Assembly (NCBI RefSeq): GCF_003971235.1
Contig: NZ_CP034661.1
Location: 2,542,001-2,606,000, forward strand
Source of the DNA: Chryseobacterium aureum
Lineage (GTDB): Bacteria > Bacteroidota > Bacteroidia > Flavobacteriales > Weeksellaceae
Reading direction: 5' to 3'
DNA length: 64,000 bases
Positions within the stretch are counted from its first letter, which is position 1, and every line of letters begins with the position of its first letter. Below the pieces are notes generated by a model that made no database searches, was not told where the DNA came from, and saw only the letters and a list, made by a program, of their open reading frames with translations. Made by a program: the position numbers and the translations under genes. This document shows positions 54,956-63,355 of the stretch, piece by piece.

Positions 54956-56086
54956 TTAAAAAAACTTGGAGAAATAATATTCTTTTACTTTTTGTAAGGA
55001 GAGCCCTCTTCCATCGTACTGAATATGAATGAAGAAAAAGATAAAAAAAAGAATATTGATAAAAAGAAAACTTTTTAAGAAGGTATTCCGGCTGAATGAG
55101 ATTCCATATCCATGTTTATCCGGAAGCATGGTGATCGTCACAATTAATAACAACATAGAATATATATGGTCCCAACGGTACCAGTCTATTCCCAACGCAT
55201 ACAAAGGGGATACCCAAATGAGGCTTACAAGAACAAATTTAGCAAAAGCATTAAACTTACTTCTGTAAAATCTGAAGACATAATATAAAAACATAGAAAC
55301 TTCAAGAGCGAGTTCCAGTACGAAAAACATATAGGAAATCACTTCTTGTTTAATAAGCTCAATTCCATCGGAGAATTTATAGAGAAAAATATTATTGCCG
55401 CTGAAAACAACCCCTCTGTTTTTAATAATTTCTAAACTCTTACCACCATTGATTTCATTTCCGAAAAAAAACAGAATACCCATTATAAGAGTAGAAAAAC
55501 TGAAAAAAAGCATCCAGAGAGAATACTTCTTTTCTCCTGTTTTAAGAACGTGTACAGCGATAAAAAAAGGAAGAAAAAAATAAAACATTTCATGGATCAA
55601 CAGGCTCAGGCAGAATAAAATTAAAAAGATTCTTTCTTTAAGAACAGTCATTTTACCTAAAGCAAAAAATGCAGCAAGCGCGAAAAGAATCATCTCTCTT
55701 TTTCCGGAGTAAGACAAATTAACAGGAAAGTACATAAAACAAAGCGGAGAGCAGAGTAACACTAAAATATTCCAATCCAAGGTCTTCGTTAGTAACAGCC
55801 TGATGTAAGCATAAAAAATAAGTGCATAGAAGACAATCTGCACTATGTAGATCTGAATAGGTAAAGATATTCCGAAAATATCCTGTATCGCAAAAAACAG
55901 AGTTCCGGTGACCCCTCTTCGCTTAAAACCTCCGTCTTCATAATTGACCAGCCAGTCGGACAAAGTCCATTCATGAATAGAGAGTGAAGCCTTTCCGTAC
56001 AGTTTAAAGACAACATAAAGAAAAATTAAAATCAGAAAGGAGCAATATAATAAAAGGATGCTCTTTTTTTTTGAAGATAATATCAT
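54956..56086 (-). CDS. Polytopic inner-membrane protein of unknown function (376 aa)
   Basis: About ten hydrophobic segments fill the protein. Conserved-looking polar motifs are DGGFKRRGVTGTLF (about 51-64), NLSYSGKREMILF (about 123-135), LIHEMFYFFLPF (about 161-172) and GIDWYRWDHIYSM (about 299-311). The charged residues embedded between helices suggest an enzyme acting on lipid-linked substrate, like membrane glycosyltransferases or polysaccharide polymerases, but no family is recognised. The low-complexity Phe/Ile/Leu content and AT-rich codons differ from nusG and rplK. It begins just downstream of the nusG terminator. Confidence 0.75.
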   Translation of the reverse strand: MILSSKKKSILLLYCSFLILIFLYVVFKLYGKASLSIHEWTLSDWLVNYEDGGFKRRGVTGTLFFAIQDIFGISLPIQIYIVQIVFYALIFYAYIRLLLTKTLDWNILVLLCSPLCFMYFPVNLSYSGKREMILFALAAFFALGKMTVLKERIFLILFCLSLLIHEMFYFFLPFFIAVHVLKTGEKKYSLWMLFFSFSTLIMGILFFFGNEINGGKSLEIIKNRGVVFSGNNIFLYKFSDGIELIKQEVISYMFFVLELALEVSMFLYYVFRFYRSKFNAFAKFVLVSLIWVSPLYALGIDWYRWDHIYSMLLLIVTITMLPDKHGYGISFSRNTFLKSFLFINILFFIFFFIHIQYDGRGLSLQKVKEYYFSKFF

Positions 56087-56110
56087 AAATTCTTTCTTAT
56101 TTCATGAATG

Positions 56111-56139
56111 AAAAAAGACCGCTTATCAGCAGTCTTTTT
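56111..56139 (-). terminator. Terminator after nusG
   Basis: AAAAAGACCGCT (56112-56123) pairs with AGCAGTCTTTTT (56128-56139) with one G-T wobble on the minus strand; T's follow. It ends the secE-nusG transcript before the inserted genes. Confidence 0.85.
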
Positions 56140-56158
56140 CTATTTTTAGAAGTAATTA

Positions 56159-56701
56159 TTATACTTTTTCTACTTGCATGTAGCTTAATTCCATTGGAGT
56201 TTTTCTACCGAAGATCAATACAGAAACTTCAATTTTCTTTTTGTCTTCAAGAATCTTCTCAACTGTCCCGTTGAATCCGTTGAAAGGTCCATCAATTACC
56301 TTAACGTTTTCACCTACTACATAAGGAATCTCAACATCGCTTGCAAATTCTGAAAGTTCATCCATTCTTCCAAGCATTCTGTTAACCTCAGATTTTCTCA
56401 TTGGAACAGGGTCTCCTCCTTTTGTTAAGCTTAAGAAAGAAATAACTCCAGGGATATTCTTGATAACGTGAGGAATCTCTCCCATCAGGTCAGCTTCAAT
56501 CATCAAGTAGCCAGGGTAGTAAGGTCTTTCTTTAGGAACTTTTTTACCGTTTCTAATTTGGATTACCTTTTCCATAGGAATAACCACTTGAGTAACGTAC
56601 TGCTCAAACCCTAAACGTTTGATTTCTGTCTCAATATAGTTTTTCACTTTATTTTCCTGTCCGCTGATTGCTTTCAGCACATACCATTTCAATTCGCTCA
56701 T
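56159..56701 (-). CDS. nusG: Transcription termination/antitermination factor NusG
   Basis: A 180-residue protein with the NGN domain (KWYVLKAISGQENKVKNYIE in parts, then RPYYPGYLMIEADL) at about 1-110 and the KOW domain (VGENVKVIDGPFNGFNGTVEKI in parts) at about 127-180. NusG travels with RNA polymerase and couples it to Rho or ribosomes. It starts 20 bp after secE, and a terminator follows it; in most bacteria rplK would come next. Confidence 0.97.
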   Translation of the reverse strand: MSELKWYVLKAISGQENKVKNYIETEIKRLGFEQYVTQVVIPMEKVIQIRNGKKVPKERPYYPGYLMIEADLMGEIPHVIKNIPGVISFLSLTKGGDPVPMRKSEVNRMLGRMDELSEFASDVEIPYVVGENVKVIDGPFNGFNGTVEKILEDKKKIEVSVLIFGRKTPMELSYMQVEKV

Positions 56702-56721
56702 TATGGGAAAATACTTAATTA

Positions 56722-56928
56722 TTAATTGAACAAGTTGATTAGCATTCCTATTATGTTGCTGATTGCTTTTGAAAACAATTCATCAACTCCAAAGGTAAAT
56801 AATGCCAGAATCACTGTCGCAATAGTCACTACGATTGTAGAAGACTGAAGGTCAGCCCATTTTGGCCATTCAACCTTATGTCTGAATTCGTTATAAGAAC
56901 CTTTTAAAAAATCGACAAATGAACTCAT
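56722..56928 (-). CDS. secE: Preprotein translocase subunit SecE
   Basis: A 68-residue minimal SecE with the amphipathic helix FLKGSYNEFRHKVEWPKWADL (in parts, about 8-29) and one transmembrane segment (about 33-60). It stabilises SecY in the Sec channel. The single-helix form is usual outside Enterobacteria. It lies between tRNA-Trp and nusG. Confidence 0.95.
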   Translation of the reverse strand: MSSFVDFLKGSYNEFRHKVEWPKWADLQSSTIVVTIATVILALFTFGVDELFSKAISNIIGMLINLFN

Positions 56929-56940
56929 AATTTATATTTG

Positions 56941-57011
56941 CACGGGCACAAGGATTCGAACCCTGATCAACGGTTTTGGAGACCGGTATCCTACCATTGG
57001 ACGATGCCCGT
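56941..57011 (-). tRNA. trnW: tRNA-Trp (anticodon CCA)
   Basis: The minus strand folds into a full cloverleaf: acceptor ACGGGCA/TGCCCGT, D-stem GTCC/GGAT, anticodon loop CTCCAAA with CCA, T-arm CAGGG-TTCGAAT-CCTTG and discriminator G. The CCA end is not encoded. It lies between tuf and secE, the usual place in Bacteroidota. Confidence 0.95.
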
Positions 57012-57015
57012 AGTT

Positions 57016-57056
57016 AAAAAAAGCCCCGTAAAGAGAGTTCCTTACGGAAGCTTTTT
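57016..57056 (-). terminator. Terminator between tuf and tRNA-Trp
   Basis: On the minus strand AAAAAGC-TT-CCGTAA pairs with TTACGG-GG-CTTTTT (two G-T wobbles) around a GGAACTCTCT-type loop, with a T-run ending five bases before the tRNA. It probably attenuates tuf read-through. Confidence 0.75.
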
Positions 57057-57071
57057 ATATTTTTAAGATGA

Positions 57072-58283
57072 TTAGTCTAGGATTTCAGTTACCTGACCTG
57101 AACCAACTGTTCTACCACCTTCTCTGATCGCAAATCTAAGACCTACGTTAAGAGCGATTGGTTGTAACAATTCTACAGTGATCTCTAAGTTATCACCAGG
57201 CATTACCATTTCTACACCTTCTGGTAAGAAGATCTCACCTGTAACGTCAGTAGTTCTTACATAGAACTGAGGACGGTACTTGTTGTGGAATGGAGTGTGA
57301 CGTCCACCTTCTTCTTTAGAAAGGATATAAACAGAAGCTTTGAATTTTTTGTGTGGCTTCACTGAATCTTTCTTAGCGATAACCATACCTCTCTTGATGT
57401 CAGTTTTTTCAATACCTCTCAACAATAGACCTACGTTATCTCCAGCTTCACCTCTATCTAGGATCTTTCTGAACATCTCAACTCCTGTAATAGTAGAAGT
57501 TAATTTTTCGTCACCCATACCTACGATATCAACTGGATCTCCAGTGTTGATAACACCAGCCTCGATTCTACCAGTTGCTACAGTACCTCTACCTGTAATA
57601 GAGAATACGTCTTCGATTGGCATCAAGAATGGCTTATCAGTATCTCTTGGTGGTTGCTCGATCCAAGTATCAACAGCATCCATTAATTCTTCTACGCTTT
57701 TGAACCACTTATCTTCTGTGTTAGCAGGAGATGCAGTAGCAGCAGTAAGAGCACCTAGAGCAGAACCTTGAATTACTGGAGAGTTATCTCCGTCAAATTC
57801 GTAAGTAGACAATAAGTCTCTAAGTTCCATTTCAACAAGCTCTAACAACTCAGGATCGTCTACCATGTCAACTTTGTTCATGAAAACAACGATTCTAGGT
57901 ACGTTTACCTGACGGCAAAGTAGGATATGTTCTCTAGTCTGAGGCATAGGACCATCAGTTGCAGCACATACTACGATAGCTCCATCCATCTGAGCAGCAC
58001 CAGTTACCATGTTCTTAACATAGTCGGCGTGACCTGGACAGTCAACGTGAGCATAGTGTCTTTTTTCAGTTTCGTATTCGATGTGAGCAGTATTGATAGT
58101 AATACCTCTTTCTTTTTCTTCTGGAGCAGAGTCAATTGCAGAGAAGTCTTTTTTCTCAGCAAGACCTTTGCTAGCTAATACAGCAGAAATAGCAGCTGTA
58201 AGAGTAGTTTTACCATGGTCAACGTGACCAATAGTACCAATGTTCAAGTGTGGTTTGTTACGATTAAACGTTTCCTTTGCCAT
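57072..58283 (-). CDS. tuf: Elongation factor Tu
   Basis: A 403-residue GTPase that brings aminoacyl-tRNA to the ribosome. G1 is GHVDHGKTT, the effector threonine lies in [10 protein letters not shown]3 is [10 protein letters not shown]4 is MNKVD and G5 is GSALGAL. Domains II and III are complete ([36 protein letters not shown] in parts). It starts the minus-strand transcription/translation block and has a full consensus promoter. Confidence 0.98.
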   Translation of the reverse strand: MAKETFNRNKPHLNIGTIGHVDHGKTTLTAAISAVLASKGLAEKKDFSAIDSAPEEKERGITINTAHIEYETEKRHYAHVDCPGHADYVKNMVTGAAQMDGAIVVCAATDGPMPQTREHILLCRQVNVPRIVVFMNKVDMVDDPELLELVEMELRDLLSTYEFDGDNSPVIQGSALGALTAATASPANTEDKWFKSVEELMDAVDTWIEQPPRDTDKPFLMPIEDVFSITGRGTVATGRIEAGVINTGDPVDIVGMGDEKLTSTITGVEMFRKILDRGEAGDNVGLLLRGIEKTDIKRGMVIAKKDSVKPHKKFKASVYILSKEEGGRHTPFHNKYRPQFYVRTTDVTGEIFLPEGVEMVMPGDNLEITVELLQPIALNVGLRFAIREGGRTVGSGQVTEILD

Positions 58284-58326
58284 GATTTAAAATTATTTAT
58301 TTATTGTTTTTCAAATTTTCGGTGTG

Positions 58327-58353
58327 CAAATATAATGAATTTTTAAATACCAA
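58327..58353 (-). promoter_or_regulatory. Consensus promoter for tuf
   Basis: The minus strand has TTG (58351-58353), N16, TATATTTG (58327-58334), predicting a start near 58320 and a leader of about 37 bases. The rest of the 58354-58604 gap is AT-rich and should contain the divergent promoter of the DUF4394 gene, not located. Confidence 0.7.
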
Positions 58354-58604
58354 AAACTTTTTATTAAAAAAACTTTCAATATTCTCATCCAGTGAAGGAC
58401 AAACCTTATATTTAACGTATTGAGACTGCAAATTTACACATTTTTCCGAATAGAAAAAATCCTTAGAAACGTTTTATTAAAAATATAAACTATGTGACTA
58501 ATTATGAATACAATATATTGACAAAAAAAGATAATTATCTCTGTCTTAAAATCCAATACTTATTTTTTCTCGTACATATTAAAACAACAACTAAAATTAC
58601 TATT

Positions 58605-60107
58605 ATGAGAAAACTATTACACATGTGTTTAGCCCTGTTTGCTTTTACAGTATTATTTTCATGCGATAACTCGGACGAAAACATGATGCCTGAAAATACA
58701 ACCCCTCAGGGCCCGGATCTTATGGTATATGGAATCACGGCAATGAACGAGCTTGTTTATTTTAATTCCAATAATCCCAAAACTTTTACCTCAAAAACAA
58801 CTGTAACAGGTGTTACCTCAGGAGAAAAACTGCTAAGTATAGATTTCAGACCTGCTACAGGGGAATTGTATGCCCTATCAAATGCCAGCAAATTATATAT
58901 CATCAATACCTCGAACGCTTCAGCAAGAGCGGTAAGTTCAACGGCATTCACCCCCATGATCTCAGGAACAATAGCGTCTATTGATTTCAATCCTACCGTT
59001 GACAGGATTCGCCTGGTGAGCAATACCGGACAGAATCTACGTCTGCATCCTGAAACCGGAGCTGTTGCCGCCACAGATTTAAATATCAACGGAACCGGAA
59101 CTCCTTCAATAACCGGATTAGCATACACCAACAGTAAAGCCGGGGCTTCCGCTACAGTTTTATATGATATTGATCCGATGGCAGGGAAATTATACAAACA
59201 GGATCCTCCCAATAACGGAACTTTAGTAGAGGTTGGAAGCCTGGGTACCACTTTTACGGGACAGTCTGCGTTCGATATTAAATATGATAACAGTACTGCT
59301 TTATTAGCTTTGAATGATAAATTACATGTTTTGGATCTGAATAATGGAAAAGCGACTTTCATAGGTACTCTTCAGCAGACAGTCATTGATATTGCTATTC
59401 CTACAGAACCGGTAGCTTATGCTATTGACAATTCGAATAACCTTCAAATCTTCAATCCCAACAGCCCGATGCCTGTTTCAAAAACCATTGCAGGACTGCA
59501 AAGTGGTGAAAGTATTTTAGGGATAGATTTCCGCCCTGCAAACGGGCAATTGTATGCGCTGGGAAGCTCAAGCAGAATCTACACGCTTAATTTAGGAACA
59601 GGTGCTGCCACTGCAGTGGGAACGTCTCCTTTTTCAACCTTACTTTCCGGAACCGATTTTGGGTTTGATTTTAACCCAACGGTTGACAGGATAAGAGTGG
59701 TGAGCAATACAGGGCAAAACCTTCGACTCAATCCTAATGACGGAACAATAGCCGCTACTGATCTTACCCTAAACCCGGGAAGCCCTATGATAAGTGCAGC
59801 AGCATATACCAACAACTTCGCAGGAGCCACCTCCACTACCCTATTTGTTATTGATCACAATACCGATAAATTATACCAGCAAAACCCACCAAACAACGGG
59901 ACTTTAGTAGAAACAGGTTCTTTAGGAATCAATATTACCAGTGCTAATGGTTTTGATATTGGAAGCATGAGCCAGAAAGCCTATCTAATGGCTTCAGTAG
60001 GTTCCTCTACCAAAATTTACTCTATTAACACAACCACAGGAGCTGCAACTTCTGTTTCTGATTACCCAAATCCTGTAAAAGCTTTTACCCTGGGATTAGG
60101 TTTTTAA
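58605..60107 (+). CDS. Lipoprotein with two DUF4394 domains
   Basis: A 500-residue protein with a lipoprotein signal (VLFSC, Cys19) and two homologous halves, about 40-255 and about 260-480. Each carries the DUF4394 pattern: IDFRPATGELYAL / IDFRPANGQLYAL, then DFNPTVDRIRLVSNTGQNLRL / DFNPTVDRIRVVSNTGQNLRL in parts, then PPNNGTLVE. The strands suggest a beta-propeller made from two copies. The function of DUF4394 is unknown; it is probably displayed in the envelope. ATG at 58605 puts the lipobox in place; an upstream in-frame start adds 37 unlikely residues. Confidence 0.9.
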   Translation: MRKLLHMCLALFAFTVLFSCDNSDENMMPENTTPQGPDLMVYGITAMNELVYFNSNNPKTFTSKTTVTGVTSGEKLLSIDFRPATGELYALSNASKLYIINTSNASARAVSSTAFTPMISGTIASIDFNPTVDRIRLVSNTGQNLRLHPETGAVAATDLNINGTGTPSITGLAYTNSKAGASATVLYDIDPMAGKLYKQDPPNNGTLVEVGSLGTTFTGQSAFDIKYDNSTALLALNDKLHVLDLNNGKATFIGTLQQTVIDIAIPTEPVAYAIDNSNNLQIFNPNSPMPVSKTIAGLQSGESILGIDFRPANGQLYALGSSSRIYTLNLGTGAATAVGTSPFSTLLSGTDFGFDFNPTVDRIRVVSNTGQNLRLNPNDGTIAATDLTLNPGSPMISAAAYTNNFAGATSTTLFVIDHNTDKLYQQNPPNNGTLVETGSLGINITSANGFDIGSMSQKAYLMASVGSSTKIYSINTTTGAATSVSDYPNPVKAFTLGLGF

Positions 60108-60133
60108 CTCATCCTGTTTTATTTCAATAATGA

Positions 60134-60166
60134 AGAAGCGCGGAAAACAAAGTTTTCCGCGCTTCT
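60134..60166. terminator. Bidirectional terminator between DUF4394 and RND genes
   Basis: AGAAGCGCGGAAAAC (60134-60148) pairs perfectly with 60152-60166 around AAA. It lies between two convergent genes. Confidence 0.9.
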
Positions 60167-60189
60167 GACTAATATAAATGAAAGATAAT

Positions 60190-63100
60190 TTAAATTTGGC
60201 TGAGTTTTTTCGTTCTGTTGAAAATCCAGAAGATGATTGGAAATATAAGCAGAGTAAGCACGGTTGCGGTAATCAACCCTCCGATAATGACAATAGCAAG
60301 AGGTTTTTGGGATTCTGAACCGATTCCGGTAGACAAGGCTGCCGGCATAAGCCCGATAGAAGCCATAAGCGCGGTCATGATCACAGGTCTGGTTCTGGAT
60401 TTCACCCCATTTAATATCGCAGTATCTATATCCATCCCATCTTTAACATTCTGATGAAATTCCGTAATAAGAATCACTCCGTTCTGGATACAGATTCCCA
60501 GAAGAGCAATCATTCCTACTCCCGCCGAGATTCCAAAATTGATTCCCGTAACATGTAAAGCGATAATTCCCCCTATTAAAGCAAATGGCACGTTCGCTAA
60601 TACAAGAAGTGAATCTTTCATATTTCCGAACAGGATAAACAACAGGAAGAAAATCATCAGGATACTCACCGGCACTACCTGCGCCAACCTGTGCGAGGCT
60701 CGCTGCTGGTTTTCAAACTGGCCTGTCCACCCTACAGAATAACCGTCCGGAAGTTCAATGGTTTCCACTTTTTTCTGGGCATCAGCAATCGTGCTTCCCA
60801 GATCTCTGTCACGAATAGAAAATTTAACGCCAATGTACCGTTTGATATTGTCTCTGTAAATAAATGCAGCTCCGTTATCTTTAACAATGGTGCTTATTTC
60901 TTTTAAAGGAATTTTCGCTCCGTCCTGTGTAGGCACCATCAAAGCAGCTATATCATTTTCATTGGTTCTGTATTCCTGGGAATAACGGAGACGGATGGGG
61001 AATTTTCTTTCACCGTCAAACATTTCCGAAGCCGTTTTTCCTCCAAAAGCCATTTCTAAAACAGCTTGTGCATCCGCAGGCATTACACCGTAAGCAGCCA
61101 TTTTATCTCTGTCCAGCACAACGCTTACTTCAGGCTGGCCAATATTCTTAATGATTCCCGGATCTTTTACCCCTTGTACGTCTTTAATCTTTAATAAAAC
61201 TTCATGAGCCAGTTTATCAAGGGTTTCCAGATTATCGCCGTAGATTTTAATTCCATTCTCAGCTTTAAAGCCTGCTACGGCTTCTGCAACGTTATCGGAA
61301 ATCGGCTGGGAATAGTTAAAGGTAATTCCCTGGTAGCTTCTGAGTTTTTTGTCTATTTCATTGATCAGTTCATCGTAGGTAATTTTACGTTTCCATTCTT
61401 CTCTCGGCTTAAGGTTGACGGCAAACTGTACGAACCCAAACCCGTTGGGGTCTGTTCCGTCATTACTTCTTCCTGTCTGCGCAAGAACATCTGTCACTTC
61501 GGAGAAGCTCATAATATCTTTCTTTAAAAGATCTGCTGTTTTCAGAGACTCTTTTAATGAGGAGCTCATCGGCATTTCGGCAGTAATCCATAATGAACCT
61601 TCATTCAGCTGAGGAAGGAATTCCGTTCCCAGGAATTTACCGGAAAATAACGTGACAGCCAAAAAGGAAATCGCTACAATCATACTCATTTTTTTGTGCT
61701 TAAATGTTAAATTAAAGCCTTTCAAAACGATTCTGTCCCAGAAATTAACAAACGGATTATTTTTTTCTTTTACATTTTTGTTCAAAAGAATATGCGAAAG
61801 AACAGGAACCAATGTTAAGGTGAATATCAAAGCTCCCATTAATGCAAATCCCAGTGTAAAAGCCAAAGGGGAAAACATTTTCCCTTCCACTTTCTGGAAT
61901 GAGAAGATGGGAATCAAGGAAGTGATGATGATTAATTTTGAAAAGAAGATGGCTTTTCCCAGTCCGGTTCCGGTCTGCTTGATCCATCCTCCTTTGGCGA
62001 GTTTATTAAACTTCTCCGTCCCGTATTTATGCGCTTTATGATCCAGCATTACGAAGAGACCTTCCACCATGACGACGGCTCCGTCAATGATAATCCCGAA
62101 ATCTACTGCTCCTAATGAAAGCAGGTTGGCACTCATTCCTGCCAGTTTTAAACATAAAAAGGCAAATAACAAGGAAAGAGGGATGATGATAGAAACAATC
62201 AGGGTTGTTCTCCAATCTGCCATGAAGATCAAAACAATTACCGTTACCAGTACAATACCTTCAATAAGATTATGCATTACGGTATGAGTAGTGAAATCCA
62301 TGAGATTGTCCCGGTCATAGAAAGTGACCATTTTTACATCTTTGGGAAGTATTTTTTCGTTAAGTTCTTTAATTTTAGCTTTTACTCCTACCAGAACTTC
62401 TCTTGGGTTTTCTCCTTTTCGCATCACAACGATTCCTTCTACCGTATCGTCATGATGATTAAGGGCGGCCTGCCCTACCCTGGGCATGGAGCTTTCATGA
62501 ACTTCCGCTACATTTTTTACCAAAACAGGGTTTCCGCTGTCATTCTGGATGGTAATATTTCCGATATCGGCTACTGATTTTACGAGGCCAATTCCTCTTA
62601 CTACATAAGCCTGGCCATTTTTTTCAATAACATCCCCTCCTACATTCAGGTTACTCTTGGTGACGGCATCATATACCTGAAGCGGTGTCAGATTATATTT
62701 ATCCAAAGCTCTCGGATCGATACTCAGCTCAAAAACTTTATCTTGTCCTCCGAAAACGTTGATATCTGCTACACCGGGAACTCCTCTCAAAGCGCGGTCT
62801 ATCACCCAGTTTTGCAGGGTAAGCAATGCCCGGGAGTCTTTTGTTTTACTTTCCAGAGTGTATCTGAAAATTTCACCGGTTGGGCCGTAAGGGGGCTGCA
62901 CTTCGGGATCTACTTCATCAGGCAGGCTAATGGTTCTTAACTGGTTATTGACCTGATTTCTGGCAAAAGTATCGTCCACCCCATCGTCAAACAGAATTTT
63001 AACAATAGAAAGTCCGAACATGGTAGTACTTCTGACGCTTGTTTTCTTCTGAACCGGGCTCATCGCCAATTCAATAGGAGTAGTGACAAAACGTTCTACT

Positions 63101-63288
63101 TCTTCTGCACTGCGCCCATTCCATTGGGTGATGATGACAATCTGGGTATTGGTTACATCCGGAAAAGCTTCAATAGGCATATTTTTGAAACTTATAAAGC
63201 CGGAGATAGCTAAAATCGCGACCCAGATAAAGGTGAATGCTTTATTTTTTAATGAAAAAGCGATTATATTTTTGATGAATTTATTCAT
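60190..63288 (-). CDS. CzcA/CusA-family heavy-metal efflux RND pump
   Basis: A 1032-residue inner-membrane proton antiporter of the HME-RND group with twelve helices and two large periplasmic loops. The helix-4 proton-relay motif is GAVDFGIIIDGAVVMVEG (about 390-407), with the two Asp and the Glu as in CzcA, which favours Zn/Co/Cd over Cu/Ag, although the metal is not certain. The porter domain is normal in length. It forms a tripartite efflux complex with the adaptor encoded 67 bp upstream; the outer-membrane factor should lie outside the window. Confidence 0.92.
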   Translation of the reverse strand: MNKFIKNIIAFSLKNKAFTFIWVAILAISGFISFKNMPIEAFPDVTNTQIVIITQWNGRSAEEVERFVTTPIELAMSPVQKKTSVRSTTMFGLSIVKILFDDGVDDTFARNQVNNQLRTISLPDEVDPEVQPPYGPTGEIFRYTLESKTKDSRALLTLQNWVIDRALRGVPGVADINVFGGQDKVFELSIDPRALDKYNLTPLQVYDAVTKSNLNVGGDVIEKNGQAYVVRGIGLVKSVADIGNITIQNDSGNPVLVKNVAEVHESSMPRVGQAALNHHDDTVEGIVVMRKGENPREVLVGVKAKIKELNEKILPKDVKMVTFYDRDNLMDFTTHTVMHNLIEGIVLVTVIVLIFMADWRTTLIVSIIIPLSLLFAFLCLKLAGMSANLLSLGAVDFGIIIDGAVVMVEGLFVMLDHKAHKYGTEKFNKLAKGGWIKQTGTGLGKAIFFSKLIIITSLIPIFSFQKVEGKMFSPLAFTLGFALMGALIFTLTLVPVLSHILLNKNVKEKNNPFVNFWDRIVLKGFNLTFKHKKMSMIVAISFLAVTLFSGKFLGTEFLPQLNEGSLWITAEMPMSSSLKESLKTADLLKKDIMSFSEVTDVLAQTGRSNDGTDPNGFGFVQFAVNLKPREEWKRKITYDELINEIDKKLRSYQGITFNYSQPISDNVAEAVAGFKAENGIKIYGDNLETLDKLAHEVLLKIKDVQGVKDPGIIKNIGQPEVSVVLDRDKMAAYGVMPADAQAVLEMAFGGKTASEMFDGERKFPIRLRYSQEYRTNENDIAALMVPTQDGAKIPLKEISTIVKDNGAAFIYRDNIKRYIGVKFSIRDRDLGSTIADAQKKVETIELPDGYSVGWTGQFENQQRASHRLAQVVPVSILMIFFLLFILFGNMKDSLLVLANVPFALIGGIIALHVTGINFGISAGVGMIALLGICIQNGVILITEFHQNVKDGMDIDTAILNGVKSRTRPVIMTALMASIGLMPAALSTGIGSESQKPLAIVIIGGLITATVLTLLIFPIIFWIFNRTKKLSQI

Positions 63289-63355
63289 GATCGGTAAATT
63301 GGTGACCTAAAAAAGCCGTTAAAGAAAAAAGTACATATTCTTAGGTTTAGCAAGA

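Noticed and set aside
43851..56086. Mobile element carrying the inserted surface genes
   Set aside because: No transposase, integrase, tRNA-directed repeat or terminal repeat was found; only the interrupted gene order and AT-rich codon use hint at transfer.
58757..59362. A 201-residue minus-strand frame inside the DUF4394 gene
   Set aside because: It is the antisense of conserved repeat motifs of a well-supported gene, and shows no family features.
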